In this document: piece after piece, positions 8,182 to 15,921 of the stretch | Layout of the letters: the number at the start of each line of letters is the position of its first letter | How positions within the stretch are numbered: the stretch's first letter is position 1 | Source of the DNA: an uncultured Erysipelotrichaceae bacterium | GTDB taxonomy: Bacteria; Bacillota_I; Bacilli_A; RF39; UBA660 | Direction: 5' to 3' | DNA length: 37,927 bases | Assembly (NCBI GenBank): GCA_902780395.1 | Contig: CACZFH010000016.1 | Location: 1 to 37,927 of the forward strand | The notes under the pieces: model-generated | What the model was told of the DNA's origin: nothing | The model's input: the letters and a program-made list of their open reading frames with translations, nothing else | The model's database searches: none | Translations under genes and position numbers: made by a program

Positions 8182-8862
8182 CTACTTCTTTGGAATAATC
8201 AAAACTTGTCCTATTTTTAAATTACTACTAGAAAGAGAATTACTTTTCATCAAATCAGATACACTAACCCCAAATCTTCTAGCTATATCATATAAAGTAT
8301 CTCCTTTTTGAACATTATAAGTTATATTAGCATCTTCTGTTCCAAAACATTCTTCACCATTAACAATACTATTTGTCCGAATTTTGATGTTTTGACCAAT
8401 TGTTAAATTATTATTAGACAAAGCATTATCCTGTATCAAAGTATCAACAGAAACTTGATATTTTTTAGCTATTCCATATAAAGTATCTCCTTTTTGTACC
8501 ACATAATTAATATAATTAGGAATTATCATATCCTCAGGTTTAGTATAGATCTCTGGAATTCTCAATACTTGCCCAATATATAATTGATTAGTATCTAAAT
8601 AATTAATATTTTTAATAGCTTGAACTGTAGTACCATATATCTTAGCTATAGAATACAAAGTATCACCTTTTTTAACAGTATAATAGAACATATTATCCGG
8701 ATTACTACCTTGTTTAGCTGGAATTTTAAGAATCTGTCCAATTTTAAGAGTATCTGCATTTACTTGATTAATACTAGCAAGTTCTGTAACAGAAACTCCA
8801 AACTGATTACTAATTCCCCATAAGGTATCACCTTTTTTTACTACATAATTATTATTATTCAC
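8182..8862 (-). CDS. Protein with four LysM repeats
   Basis: Four LysM modules of about 44 residues, each with KKGDTL or QKGDTL at the start and IGQ.L.IP at the end, fill the whole protein, separated by short linkers. LysM modules bind N-acetylglucosamine-containing glycans such as peptidoglycan. No catalytic domain and no classical signal peptide are present. An ATG at 8904 would add 14 residues, but a terminator for the upstream gene covers that start; GTG at 8862 has AGGTGAT at a good distance and begins just before the first LysM, giving 226 residues. It heads a three-gene unit with the small beta-rich protein and the SpoIID-like/PG-binding protein. Similar LysM-only proteins occur among spore-coat and wall proteins of Firmicutes; the location is not evident here. 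Confidence 0.82.
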   Translation of the reverse strand: MNNNNYVVKKGDTLWGISNQFGVSVTELASINQVNADTLKIGQILKIPAKQGSNPDNMFYYTVKKGDTLYSIAKIYGTTVQAIKNINYLDTNQLYIGQVLRIPEIYTKPEDMIIPNYINYVVQKGDTLYGIAKKYQVSVDTLIQDNALSNNNLTIGQNIKIRTNSIVNGEECFGTEDANITYNVQKGDTLYDIARRFGVSVSDLMKSNSLSSSNLKIGQVLIIPKK

Positions 8863-8885
8863 AATATCACCTATAAAAGTATATG

Positions 8886-8925
8886 AAAAAAAAGAACAAC
8901 TCATTCTTCATCAAAGTTATTCTTT
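8886..8925 (-). terminator. Bidirectional terminator between ttcA-like gene and LysM gene
   Basis: An 11-bp stem (8891-8901 with 8915-8925, one G-T pair) with a 13-base loop overlaps the end of the ttcA-like frame. It is flanked by A tracts on the left and T tracts on the right, so it could work in both directions. Confidence 0.7.
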
Positions 8926-9746
8926 TTTAAATCATATTCTTCCAAAAAACTATGATACTCACGATTTTTCTTATAACCTAAGATACAATCCATATTAATA
9001 TTATCTAATGCTTTGAAAATATTATAATCAATAGTAGGTTGAATTGTTCTAAAATGTTCTACTAACTTTTTCATTTCATATCGTTTACTTTCTTCTTCAT
9101 GATTGGAAACTTTCTCCGTAAAACGACAAGCACAATTTAAGAAAGATAACTGATGAAATTTAGCCCATGCTTTAATATCATTCTCTTTAATCAAATACAT
9201 TGGTCTAATTAATTCAATTCCTGGGAAATGATCACTAGGTAGTTTAGGCATCATTGTTTTTATTTCTGCCCCATAAAACAAATTTAACAACGTAGTTTCA
9301 ATCACATCATCAAAATGATGTCCAAGAGCAATTTTATTACATCCTAAATCCATTGCTTTTTGATATAAACAACCTCTTCTCATCCTAGCACATAAATAGC
9401 AAGGACTTTGCTGAACATCAAAAACAACTTGAAAAATATCACTATCAAACATTTCTAAAGGAATATTCAATAACTTAGCATTTTCAATAATTAATTTCTT
9501 ATTTTTATCTGAATAACCAGGATTCATACATACAAAATGAACTTCAAAAGGATATTTTCCATGTCTTTGAATCTCTTGCATACATTTTGCCAGTAAAAAA
9601 GAATCTTTTCCCCCACTAATACAAACCATGATCTTATCATTTTCTTCAATCAAATGATAATCCATAACTGCTTTCACAAATTTACTCCAAATATCTTTTC
9701 GATATTTTTTTATTATACTTCTTTCAACTTCCTGATATTTTTCCAA
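8901..9746 (-). CDS. TtcA-like tRNA 2-thiocytidine synthetase family protein
   Basis: The protein is an adenylating PP-loop ATPase: CISGGKDSFLLAK gives the PP-loop (SGGKDS about residues 44-49), SPCYLCARMRRG the first cysteine pair (about 116 and 119), and ALGHHFDDVIET the second ATP-site signature. TtcA uses a Fe-S cluster to put sulfur on C32 of tRNAs. The second cysteine site, normally CxxC, is C-A-C here (LNCACRF, about 205 and 207), so the tRNA position or sulfur chemistry may differ. The frame extends to a TTG at 9788, but an extended -10 promoter at 9769-9777 lies inside that extension and the TTG at 9746 has GGTGGTGG just before it, so I prefer 9746 (281 residues). Start confidence is moderate. 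Confidence 0.8.
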   Translation of the reverse strand: MEKYQEVERSIIKKYRKDIWSKFVKAVMDYHLIEENDKIMVCISGGKDSFLLAKCMQEIQRHGKYPFEVHFVCMNPGYSDKNKKLIIENAKLLNIPLEMFDSDIFQVVFDVQQSPCYLCARMRRGCLYQKAMDLGCNKIALGHHFDDVIETTLLNLFYGAEIKTMMPKLPSDHFPGIELIRPMYLIKENDIKAWAKFHQLSFLNCACRFTEKVSNHEEESKRYEMKKLVEHFRTIQPTIDYNIFKALDNINMDCILGYKKNREYHSFLEEYDLKKNNFDEE

Positions 9747-9768
9747 AATACCACCACCATCAGCAACA

Positions 9769-9777
9769 ATTATAACA
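9769..9777 (-). promoter_or_regulatory. Extended -10 promoter for the ttcA-like gene
   Basis: TGT-TATAAT on the minus strand (TATAAT at 9769-9774), with no convincing -35. It would start transcription near 9762, between the two candidate TTG starts. Confidence 0.5.
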
Positions 9778-9794
9778 AAAAAAGACAAGAAAAA

Positions 9795-10388
9795 CTACTT
9801 TCTCATCTTCCTTTCTTTCTTTTCTTCCTTAGAAATATACCACATAAACAATGATCCTACAAAGTTTCCTAAAATACAGATTAATAAAGACCAATGAAAA
9901 GTACGGGCAACTCCTAAAGTAATAACATTAGCAATACAGTGTTGAAATCCACAAAAGATAAATAATGGAATTCCAAATATAATTCCTAAAGGTGTTCCTA
10001 ATCGATACATAAGTACTGCTATATACATAATAATTCCACACATAATAGATTTCAAAAAGAATGCTAAAGAAATATCCCATCCAGAAACCTTAGTAACAGC
10101 TGCCGCCACTACATCATTATCACAAAATGAGAAAAGAACACCCATCAAATATCCAGCAAGTAAATTAACTAATAAAATAAGCATTAAATTTTTAAAAGGT
10201 ATTTTGTCCTCAAATAAGAATCCACATTTCCCAGTAAATAAATTCTGTCCCATATAACAAACTCCTAACAATCCAAAAGCAAATATAACAGGACCAATTG
10301 GATTACCAAGTTTAAGTAAAGCATAATCACCTAGTGATATTAAAACTGCTGCTCCCACACTCTTTAATAATAAGTTTTTATATTTCAT
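9795..10388 (-). CDS. Short formate/nitrite transporter (FNT) family channel
   Basis: At 197 residues this is shorter than typical FocA/NirC proteins (about 260-280) but shows the family layout: about six hydrophobic segments, GNPIGPVIFAFGLL, then QNLFTGKCGF, and later GFQHCIANV, which matches the conserved (L/F)xHxxANM of FNT pores with the central His present. FNT channels carry formate, nitrite, hydrosulfide or related small anions across the inner membrane. ATG at 10388 has GAGGTG upstream. The ttcA-like gene follows 48 bases downstream. The combination with a sulfur-transfer enzyme makes hydrosulfide a tempting substrate, but that is only a guess. Confidence 0.75.
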   Translation of the reverse strand: MKYKNLLLKSVGAAVLISLGDYALLKLGNPIGPVIFAFGLLGVCYMGQNLFTGKCGFLFEDKIPFKNLMLILLVNLLAGYLMGVLFSFCDNDVVAAAVTKVSGWDISLAFFLKSIMCGIIMYIAVLMYRLGTPLGIIFGIPLFIFCGFQHCIANVITLGVARTFHWSLLICILGNFVGSLFMWYISKEEKKERKMRK

Positions 10389-10420
10389 AATAACACCTCA
10401 AAAATAACTTTATCATAAAT

Positions 10421-10446
10421 TAAAAAAAAAAGACAGATGTCTTTAA
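10421..10446 (-). terminator. Terminator of the three-paralog unit
   Basis: AAAGAC/GTCTTT hairpin with a 4-base loop and a run of ten T on the minus strand, five bases below the stop of the last paralog. Confidence 0.8.
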
Positions 10447-10450
10447 TTAA

Positions 10451-11038
10451 TTATTTATTATATCTAGTTAAAGTCAATACTTTACCACTAGGTTTATCAA
10501 AAGTGTTATCTTCACCATGAATAGAAACGTCATAAAATTCATACGTATAATCATTATACCTTACAGATTCACAAGGCTCAATTACTTTATAATTACATTT
10601 AGATTTATAATTACTACAATCTTCCTCTAATTTAGAAAGTCTTTTAATATTTCTACTAATATTATCTTCCTTATTATGAACATTTTTATTCAAATAGTTA
10701 TTAAGATAGAAATATAATGCCGTTCCACCAGTAAAGCATAATATAGGTACAAAAGTAAATTTTAAAAGCATACCAAAAATCGAAAAAACAATTCCATAAG
10801 TTATAATTGAAAGCACCAATACTGGTTTACATAACTTAGTTAAATACTTTTCTTTATCCAATGAATCTTGATCTGACTCAATTGTTTTTTCCAACATCTC
10901 TATCTCATTTTCATATTCTAATACTTTTTGAATAGAATCTTCCTCACTTTTAGAATCTGCTTCAACAATTTTGATATTTCCCGCCTCGTCAGATACTAAA
11001 CCTTTATGACTCGTTTCAAAATATAAACTTTGATTCAT
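10451..11038 (-). CDS. Paralog 3 of a tandem two-TM family, unknown function
   Basis: The 195-residue protein starts MNQSLYFETSHKGLVSDEAGNIKIV. It has an N-terminal motif shared with the next two genes (G-(L/I/-)-V-(S/T)-D-E-x-(G/E)-N/A-x-K-(I/V)-(I/V)), an acidic coiled coil (about 35-65), a hydrophobic hairpin of two helices (about 72-110), a second coiled region (about 118-140) and a beta-like tail ending KVLTLTRYNK. I do not recognise the family. AGGAGG precedes ATG at 11038 and overlaps the stop of the preceding gene, so the three genes are one operon. The architecture (soluble termini on the same face of a helical hairpin) suggests a membrane-bound oligomer, but no partner is visible. 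Confidence 0.7.
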   Translation of the reverse strand: MNQSLYFETSHKGLVSDEAGNIKIVEADSKSEEDSIQKVLEYENEIEMLEKTIESDQDSLDKEKYLTKLCKPVLVLSIITYGIVFSIFGMLLKFTFVPILCFTGGTALYFYLNNYLNKNVHNKEDNISRNIKRLSKLEEDCSNYKSKCNYKVIEPCESVRYNDYTYEFYDVSIHGEDNTFDKPSGKVLTLTRYNK

Positions 11039-11049
11039 ATAATATCCTC

Positions 11050-11652
11050 CTATCTTTTATTATCATTATAACCATATTTAATAATCTTTACTTTAGGCTT
11101 TTCTTTTCTTGGAGAATTAGCTTCTTCCAAGTTATAAAAACTAATCATATTATGACCAATATTATCTTGAAAAGCACTACTTACTTCTTTATATTTTGTT
11201 TTTTTCTTCATATTAACAATATCCCAACTTAACTTATTAATAATTTCAAAAGAAGTCTTAACCTTATGATAAAGATTATTTATTTTTTCCTTTCTACTAC
11301 AATCAATTATCCCATAATAAAAAGAAAAAGCATATAACATATATAAATTAACTATTTCAAATACAACAATTGGTTGTTTTAAAATAGGTATTAATAAAAA
11401 TCCCATACCAAAAACTGTAGAAATTACAAAAGGAATAATACAGAACCATCCTATTTTTCTCTTTAATTGTTCATTCCTTAAACATTTATTATAACTATTA
11501 TAATCAGATACTAAATTAGCTAACTTATTTTCTTTATCCAAAATTTCTTTAAAGGGATAATCATTATTATCTTTTTGAATTATTTTTAAAGCACCATTTT
11601 CATCTGTAACAATACCAAAACCTTCATCTTTTTGATATAATTCCTTATTCAT
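11050..11652 (-). CDS. Paralog 2 of a tandem two-TM family, unknown function
   Basis: A 200-residue member of the same three-gene family, beginning MNKELYQKDEGFGIVTDENGALKII. It keeps the N-terminal motif, a coiled segment (about 35-60), the two-helix hairpin (about 70-115, rich in aromatic residues) and a basic tail (PKVKIIKYGYNDNKR). The open frame continues 63 codons further upstream, but that part is a shadow of the repeat region of the neighbouring gene; ATG at 11652 has AGGAGG seven bases before it and aligns with the starts of the two paralogs. No function is known. Confidence 0.7.
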   Translation of the reverse strand: MNKELYQKDEGFGIVTDENGALKIIQKDNNDYPFKEILDKENKLANLVSDYNSYNKCLRNEQLKRKIGWFCIIPFVISTVFGMGFLLIPILKQPIVVFEIVNLYMLYAFSFYYGIIDCSRKEKINNLYHKVKTSFEIINKLSWDIVNMKKKTKYKEVSSAFQDNIGHNMISFYNLEEANSPRKEKPKVKIIKYGYNDNKR

Positions 11653-11662
11653 AAATATCCTC

Positions 11663-12301
11663 CTAATTAATCTTTTTTTCATTAGATAAAACATATACTT
11701 TAGGCTTATTATCCATCTTATCAAAACTATAAGAATGATTGTCAGTATTTGATGAAGATTCAATAGAGTTATTCTCTGTCTTATCAAAACTATAAGAATG
11801 ATTGTCAGTATTTGATGGAGCTTCAATTGCCTTATCATCATAATGTATATCCTTCTTCATCTTATCAAGCTTCTTTTCCAAAGAAGTAATTTCTGATCCC
11901 AAAGTAATAATTCTTGATGATAAACTTTTTCTTTTTATTAGTCCTCCAATTAAAGTCCCAAAGCAACAAATAGATAAAGCTTTAAAGCAAAGGAAATATG
12001 TCCCTACTATACCTAGTGTTCCCATAAAAGGCATTACTGGTGGAAAAAAAGCAAAAAAAAGAACTGAGACTCCTATTATATTTGCTAATCCAATAATTCT
12101 TCCAGAAATTAAATTTCTCTTATTTAAATCTTGTTTCAAAATACAATCATCAAATTCTAAATTAAGACTCTCTAATTTATTTTCAGCATCAAATATATCT
12201 CTTGCCTTAACATAACAATTATCCATATTAACTACTTTCATGTTTTCAGATTCATCACTTACAATATAATCATTACCATAACCTACATTACTATGATTCA
12301 C
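11663..12301 (-). CDS. Paralog 1 of a tandem two-TM family with C-terminal repeat
   Basis: First gene of the unit. The frame opens at a TTG, but GTG at 12301 follows GGAGGGG at seven bases and gives a start VNHSNVGYGNDYIVSDE that lines up with the MN starts of both paralogs (212 residues). After the shared N-terminal motif there is a coiled region (about 35-65), a two-helix hairpin (about 70-118), another coiled region (about 120-145) and a Ser/Asn/Asp-rich tail with two copies of a 21-residue unit containing SSNTDNHSYSFDK. It has a near-consensus promoter at 12332-12360. Not recognised; function unknown. Confidence 0.7.
   Translation of the reverse strand: MNHSNVGYGNDYIVSDESENMKVVNMDNCYVKARDIFDAENKLESLNLEFDDCILKQDLNKRNLISGRIIGLANIIGVSVLFFAFFPPVMPFMGTLGIVGTYFLCFKALSICCFGTLIGGLIKRKSLSSRIITLGSEITSLEKKLDKMKKDIHYDDKAIEAPSNTDNHSYSFDKTENNSIESSSNTDNHSYSFDKMDNKPKVYVLSNEKKIN
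11717..11820. repeat. Two copies of a 63-base in-frame direct repeat
   Basis: Two units spaced 63 bases apart (starting at 11717 and 11780) share about 40 bases that differ only at the end. They encode the doubled 21-residue tail segment of paralog 1 and look like a recent in-frame duplication. Confidence 0.85.
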
Positions 12302-12331
12302 CAAAATCCCCTCCAAAAATAAATTGATGTT

Positions 12332-12360
12332 ATTATAACATTTTAAATATTATAAGTCAA
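12332..12360 (-). promoter_or_regulatory. Near-consensus promoter of the three-paralog operon
   Basis: TTGACT (12355-12360), 17-base spacer and a perfect TATAAT (12332-12337) preceded by TGT. The best sigma-A-type promoter in the window; the GTG start is about 30 bases downstream. Confidence 0.9.
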
Positions 12361-12387
12361 AAAAAGAATAGATAAAAATCTATTCTT
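12358..12387 (-). terminator. Terminator of the prepilin operon
   Basis: 10-bp stem AAGAATAGAT/ATCTATTCTT with a 4-base loop and a T tract on the minus strand, 14 bases below the stop of the 111-residue protein. Confidence 0.85.
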
Positions 12388-12400
12388 AAAAATTAATATC

Positions 12401-12736
12401 TTAAGGAATATAAACAATTACTGGATTAGATTGACAATACATATAATGATGGACATTACTGTCAACATAGTACCAGCAGTCTCCTTCTGTTCTTTCATAT
12501 TCAACAGTATCACTTGGTCCTAAATATCCATCCATAATAACCGAAATAACATCTTCAGGTTCTTTGTATGTTTCTGCATTTCCCCCATACTCTTCGATTT
12601 TTTCCTCTTCCCCACTTTCAATAGTAGTTAAATTCTTTTCCTTTTCCTTTTTATTATTAAAATTTAAAAAGGATATAGTTCCAATAATCAATAAAACAAC
12701 AATTAATACTAATATAATAATCTTAACCTTTTTCAT
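12401..12736 (-). CDS. Small anchored extracytoplasmic protein, unknown
   Basis: The 111-residue protein has a basic start (MKKVK), a single membrane helix (about 5-25), then a charged Lys/Glu segment (28-50) and a C-terminal domain of about 60 residues with EDCWYY-like aromatics and two Cys (about residues 87 and 100), which may form a disulfide outside the cell. ATG at 12736 follows AGGAGT. It is the last gene of a three-gene unit with the two prepilin-like adhesins, so it may be a minor surface partner of these; there is no family I recognise. Confidence 0.7.
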   Translation of the reverse strand: MKKVKIIILVLIVVLLIIGTISFLNFNNKKEKEKNLTTIESGEEEKIEEYGGNAETYKEPEDVISVIMDGYLGPSDTVEYERTEGDCWYYVDSNVHHYMYCQSNPVIVYIP

Positions 12737-12744
12737 ATTAACTC

Positions 12745-14814
12745 CTAACTATCTGTAATAACAATATCTCCAGATTGGTGAGACACAGTACCTACCCTAA
12801 ATTTCCCAGGATTAGTATGAGTAGAACCAGTTAAATAATACCAATCAAATTCTTTACCAGTTTTATTAATAATTTTTACTAAATTAACATTATTTGAATT
12901 AGACTTAGAGAATATTGCTGACTTAGCAGTGATATAGCCAGTTACTTTTTGATCAGGTAAATACTGAACACTTGCTGGAATTTCAATACTAGTATAAGAT
13001 CCCCAAGTAAAAGAAGCATTTATAGCTTTTAAACTAACTCCATTTTTCTCCCCTGGAATAACAAAAGCTCCTGTTCTAGGTCCAGCATAACTATCTAATA
13101 TTTCATAATTATAAGCTCCACCAGAAATACGATACATCATACCAGCTTCTACCGTTGGAACAGAATTATTCTTAAAAGCATTCACTGCAACACTAAGATT
13201 ATTTGTATCACTTAATTTTGGTAAAACAAATTCTTTATAATTAGAATAAATAAAGGCATTTCCATTAATCTGTTTTAATTTTACACCATTCTTTTCAGCA
13301 GGAATAATTAATTTTGTTGAACCAGGACAATTCTTATTATTCTTACCACCAGAACTACTAACAATAGTAGAATAATCAATTCCCGAAGCATTTCGAGCAT
13401 AAATAAGATCTTCACCTTCTGGCATACAATTAGAAACAAATGCATAATTTCCTATACTAGTAACACTACTTGGAATAACAATATTAGTAAGTAAATTACT
13501 ACGGAAAGCATTTGCTCCAATAGAAGTAACTCCTTCAGGAATAACTATTGACTTCAAATTATTAGCATAGAAAGCTCCACTTCCAATTGTTTTTACAGTA
13601 GGTGGAATTACAACAGAATTCAAATAGCTATTTGCAAAAGCCGAATCTGCAATAGTAGTCAAAGGAATACCATTAACCATTTCTGGTAACGATATATCTT
13701 TGTTTAATCCAGCATAAGCTACAATAGTAGAATAATCTCGCTTACCGGTATTTGGATCAAATTTATAAATAAGTCCTTCTGAAGGAGGCATTTTATTATT
13801 TGCAAAAGCTCCTCCCCCTAAGGTAGCATTAGATTGTAAATCAATCTCTTCCAACTGATTACTTAAGAAAGCATAAGATTCAATACTTTTCAAAGTTGAT
13901 GGTAAAGAAACATACTTCAAACGATTACTTGCAAAGGCATGAATTCCTATTGTTTCAACACCCTCAGGAATAACCAAAGAAGTTAGCCAATTAGTACAAA
14001 AAGCATATGGTCCAATTGTCTTAATCGTACTTGCTAATTTTAAATCACTAATATGATTATTTTGAAAAGCCCCATTTTGTATTTCAGTAATTCCATAATA
14101 TAAAACAACTTTATTGATTCCTAAATTACGAAAAGCATTTTCTCCAATAACAGTTACCTTTTTTCCATCTACAGAAGAAGGTATTTCAACATCCAATCCA
14201 CAAGAAATATCATAACCAACAATAGAATATGTTCCATTAGATAATTCTTCTAATTGGAAACATTTAGTTGCTTCTTCAGAAGTAACATCATTAGTAGACC
14301 CCATAGTATTAGATTCTACATTTCCTTCCCCATTATAATCATAAGAAACAATTAAATCCTTAGACTCAACATCTTTTCCAGGACTAATTGGCCGAGGAGA
14401 AGTAACTTGATAAATATCTTTTCTAGACAATTTTTTTACTTCCTTTTGTAAATCAATAGTGTATCCTGCAGAATCAATACCAGTCCAATAAAAATGATTA
14501 TTCTTACCATCATAAGTAACTACTACATAAGCACTTAACCAATCTCCATAAGGACTTTTATTTGCTTTATCCTCATTTCCTAATCGATAGTCAAAATAAT
14601 ATACAGTATTATCATCATATACAAAATATTCTTCTTGATTAATTAATTCTTCAATACTTTTTTGTTGCAAACGAACAGAATTCAAATAGGAGTCTTTTCT
14701 TGAATTAGAAATAACCCTAGAAATACCTGTAATACCAAGAGAAACAAGAATAGATAAAATAACAACTACTCCTAGTATTTCTACCAAAGAAAAACCTTTA
14801 TTATTTAATCTCAT
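12745..14814 (-). CDS. Prepilin-type protein with BspA-like leucine-rich repeats
   Basis: The protein (689 residues) starts MRLNNKG|FSLVEILGVVVILSIL, a class III/type IV prepilin signal with Gly before the cleavage site, Phe +1 and the conserved Glu +5, followed by the hydrophobic pilin helix and an amphipathic stretch. After a poorly conserved region (about 60-195) two blocks of BspA-type (LRR_5) repeats occur (about 205-345 and 375-480), with units such as ...AFxxNxLxxIxIPxxVxxIG. The C-terminal part (about 480-689) has degenerate repeats and a beta-rich end. BspA-type LRRs are adhesins of gut and oral bacteria and protozoa; attaching one to a pilin-like helix suggests a filament tip or a membrane-anchored adhesin. 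It lies 18 bases after the LamG prepilin gene and shares its operon. Confidence 0.85.
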   Translation of the reverse strand: MRLNNKGFSLVEILGVVVILSILVSLGITGISRVISNSRKDSYLNSVRLQQKSIEELINQEEYFVYDDNTVYYFDYRLGNEDKANKSPYGDWLSAYVVVTYDGKNNHFYWTGIDSAGYTIDLQKEVKKLSRKDIYQVTSPRPISPGKDVESKDLIVSYDYNGEGNVESNTMGSTNDVTSEEATKCFQLEELSNGTYSIVGYDISCGLDVEIPSSVDGKKVTVIGENAFRNLGINKVVLYYGITEIQNGAFQNNHISDLKLASTIKTIGPYAFCTNWLTSLVIPEGVETIGIHAFASNRLKYVSLPSTLKSIESYAFLSNQLEEIDLQSNATLGGGAFANNKMPPSEGLIYKFDPNTGKRDYSTIVAYAGLNKDISLPEMVNGIPLTTIADSAFANSYLNSVVIPPTVKTIGSGAFYANNLKSIVIPEGVTSIGANAFRSNLLTNIVIPSSVTSIGNYAFVSNCMPEGEDLIYARNASGIDYSTIVSSSGGKNNKNCPGSTKLIIPAEKNGVKLKQINGNAFIYSNYKEFVLPKLSDTNNLSVAVNAFKNNSVPTVEAGMMYRISGGAYNYEILDSYAGPRTGAFVIPGEKNGVSLKAINASFTWGSYTSIEIPASVQYLPDQKVTGYITAKSAIFSKSNSNNVNLVKIINKTGKEFDWYYLTGSTHTNPGKFRVGTVSHQSGDIVITDS

Positions 14815-14832
14815 GAAAACCTCCTTTTTATT

Positions 14833-15810
14833 CTAGAATGCCTTGTTCACCAAAGCATCAGCCCCCGTATAATTTAACTCTTCATTCGGCTTATTAAAAT
14901 AATTAATTACATCATCTTGAGTAAGTGCTTTGTCAAAAACTAACACATTACTAACTGTAATATTAGCTGGATAAGAAATTCCACCATTATCTGGATTTCC
15001 TCCTACTATTATATCTTTTTCACTAACCTTAATATTTCCACCAGGCCATACCCCTGTAGCTGTTAAAGTACCATTCATATACAAATTCATGTTAGTACCA
15101 TCCAAAACACCTACAATAATATACCATTTATTCATTCTAGCTTCCATATCAGAAATAACTCCAAAATAACTAGATGATTGTAAAGAATAAAGGTTAAAAG
15201 CTAAATTACGATTTTCCTGTAATAATCGAATTCCTCCACCTCCTGCTTCCCAATTACCAAAAAACTCTAAATTATGATTAGGGAATTCATTAAATTGCAT
15301 ACGAATTACAAGTGATATAGTATTTTGAAAATCATGTCCTGCTAATCCAACACTATAATAAGAAGATGAACCATCAGTAATAATTCCTCCATCTGCATCA
15401 CAAGTTAAATTACTTGGATATACATCACAACTTTTATATTTCTTACATCTAATTACAACCTTATAAGTATCTGAATCAATACCATCTTCACTCGTTGAAC
15501 TATTTGTTCCTATAACACTGACATTTCCACCACAAACTTCTTTCTTGAACAAAGGATCAACAGGAGGTTCCAAGTATTTTTTCTCTACTAACGTATCAAT
15601 AGATACTTCTTTAGCAAAAACATGATCCATAAAATACTCTTCTGCTGCCGAAACAGCATTTCTACTCATCATTTCATAAGATTTATCCGCAGAATTCTTT
15701 CTATTACGAGAAAATGAATATAATCCCATCGTTAATAAAATAGATAAAATAACTATAACACCGAGAATTTCTACCAAAGAAAAACCTCGATTGTTTAATC
15801 TCTTTTTCAT
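14833..15810 (-). CDS. Prepilin-type protein with LamG/concanavalin-like domain
   Basis: The 325-residue product starts MKKRLNNRG|FSLVEILGVIVILSILL with the same prepilin signal (Glu +5 kept) as its neighbour. A pilin-type helix and linker (about 10-75) lead to a region with two Cys pairs (about 88-135) and a Laminin-G-like/concanavalin domain (about 145-310): NTISLVIRMQF, NKWYIIVGVLDGTNMNLYMNG, ending with the strand ...VSNVLVFDKALTQDDV. LamG domains bind sugars or matrix proteins. The gene has AGGGTGAT upstream and a probable promoter at 15828-15856, and begins the three-gene prepilin unit. No pilus assembly genes (GspE, GspF, PilD-type) are in the window, so processing and assembly must be provided elsewhere. 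Confidence 0.85.
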   Translation of the reverse strand: MKKRLNNRGFSLVEILGVIVILSILLTMGLYSFSRNRKNSADKSYEMMSRNAVSAAEEYFMDHVFAKEVSIDTLVEKKYLEPPVDPLFKKEVCGGNVSVIGTNSSTSEDGIDSDTYKVVIRCKKYKSCDVYPSNLTCDADGGIITDGSSSYYSVGLAGHDFQNTISLVIRMQFNEFPNHNLEFFGNWEAGGGGIRLLQENRNLAFNLYSLQSSSYFGVISDMEARMNKWYIIVGVLDGTNMNLYMNGTLTATGVWPGGNIKVSEKDIIVGGNPDNGGISYPANITVSNVLVFDKALTQDDVINYFNKPNEELNYTGADALVNKAF

Positions 15811-15827
15811 ATTATCACCCTATCATC

Positions 15828-15856
15828 ATTTTAAACCAAATAAACCAATCTGTAAA
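15828..15856 (-). promoter_or_regulatory. Promoter of the prepilin operon
   Basis: TTTACA (15851-15856), 17-base spacer, TAAAAT (15828-15833). The transcript would have a very short leader of about 11 bases that still includes the ribosome site. Confidence 0.45.
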
Positions 15857-15886
15857 GGAATAAAGCCTTTTAACCAAAGAAAAACA

Positions 15887-15915
15887 TTTACAATAGCAAT
15901 GATATAATATACAAT
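15887..15915 (+). promoter_or_regulatory. Plus-strand promoter inside the 15811-16065 gap
   Basis: An extended -10 (TG-A-TATAAT, TATAAT at 15903-15908) overlaps a second candidate, TTTACA (15887-15892) with a 17-base spacer and TACAAT (15910-15915). Both point right, away from the prepilin operon. Confidence 0.55.
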
Positions 15916-15921
15916 AAAACT

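Noticed and set aside
11653..11841. 63-residue N-terminal extension of paralog 2
   Set aside because: It lies wholly over the neighbouring gene and its repeat; ATG at 11652 has the ribosome site and aligns with both paralogs.
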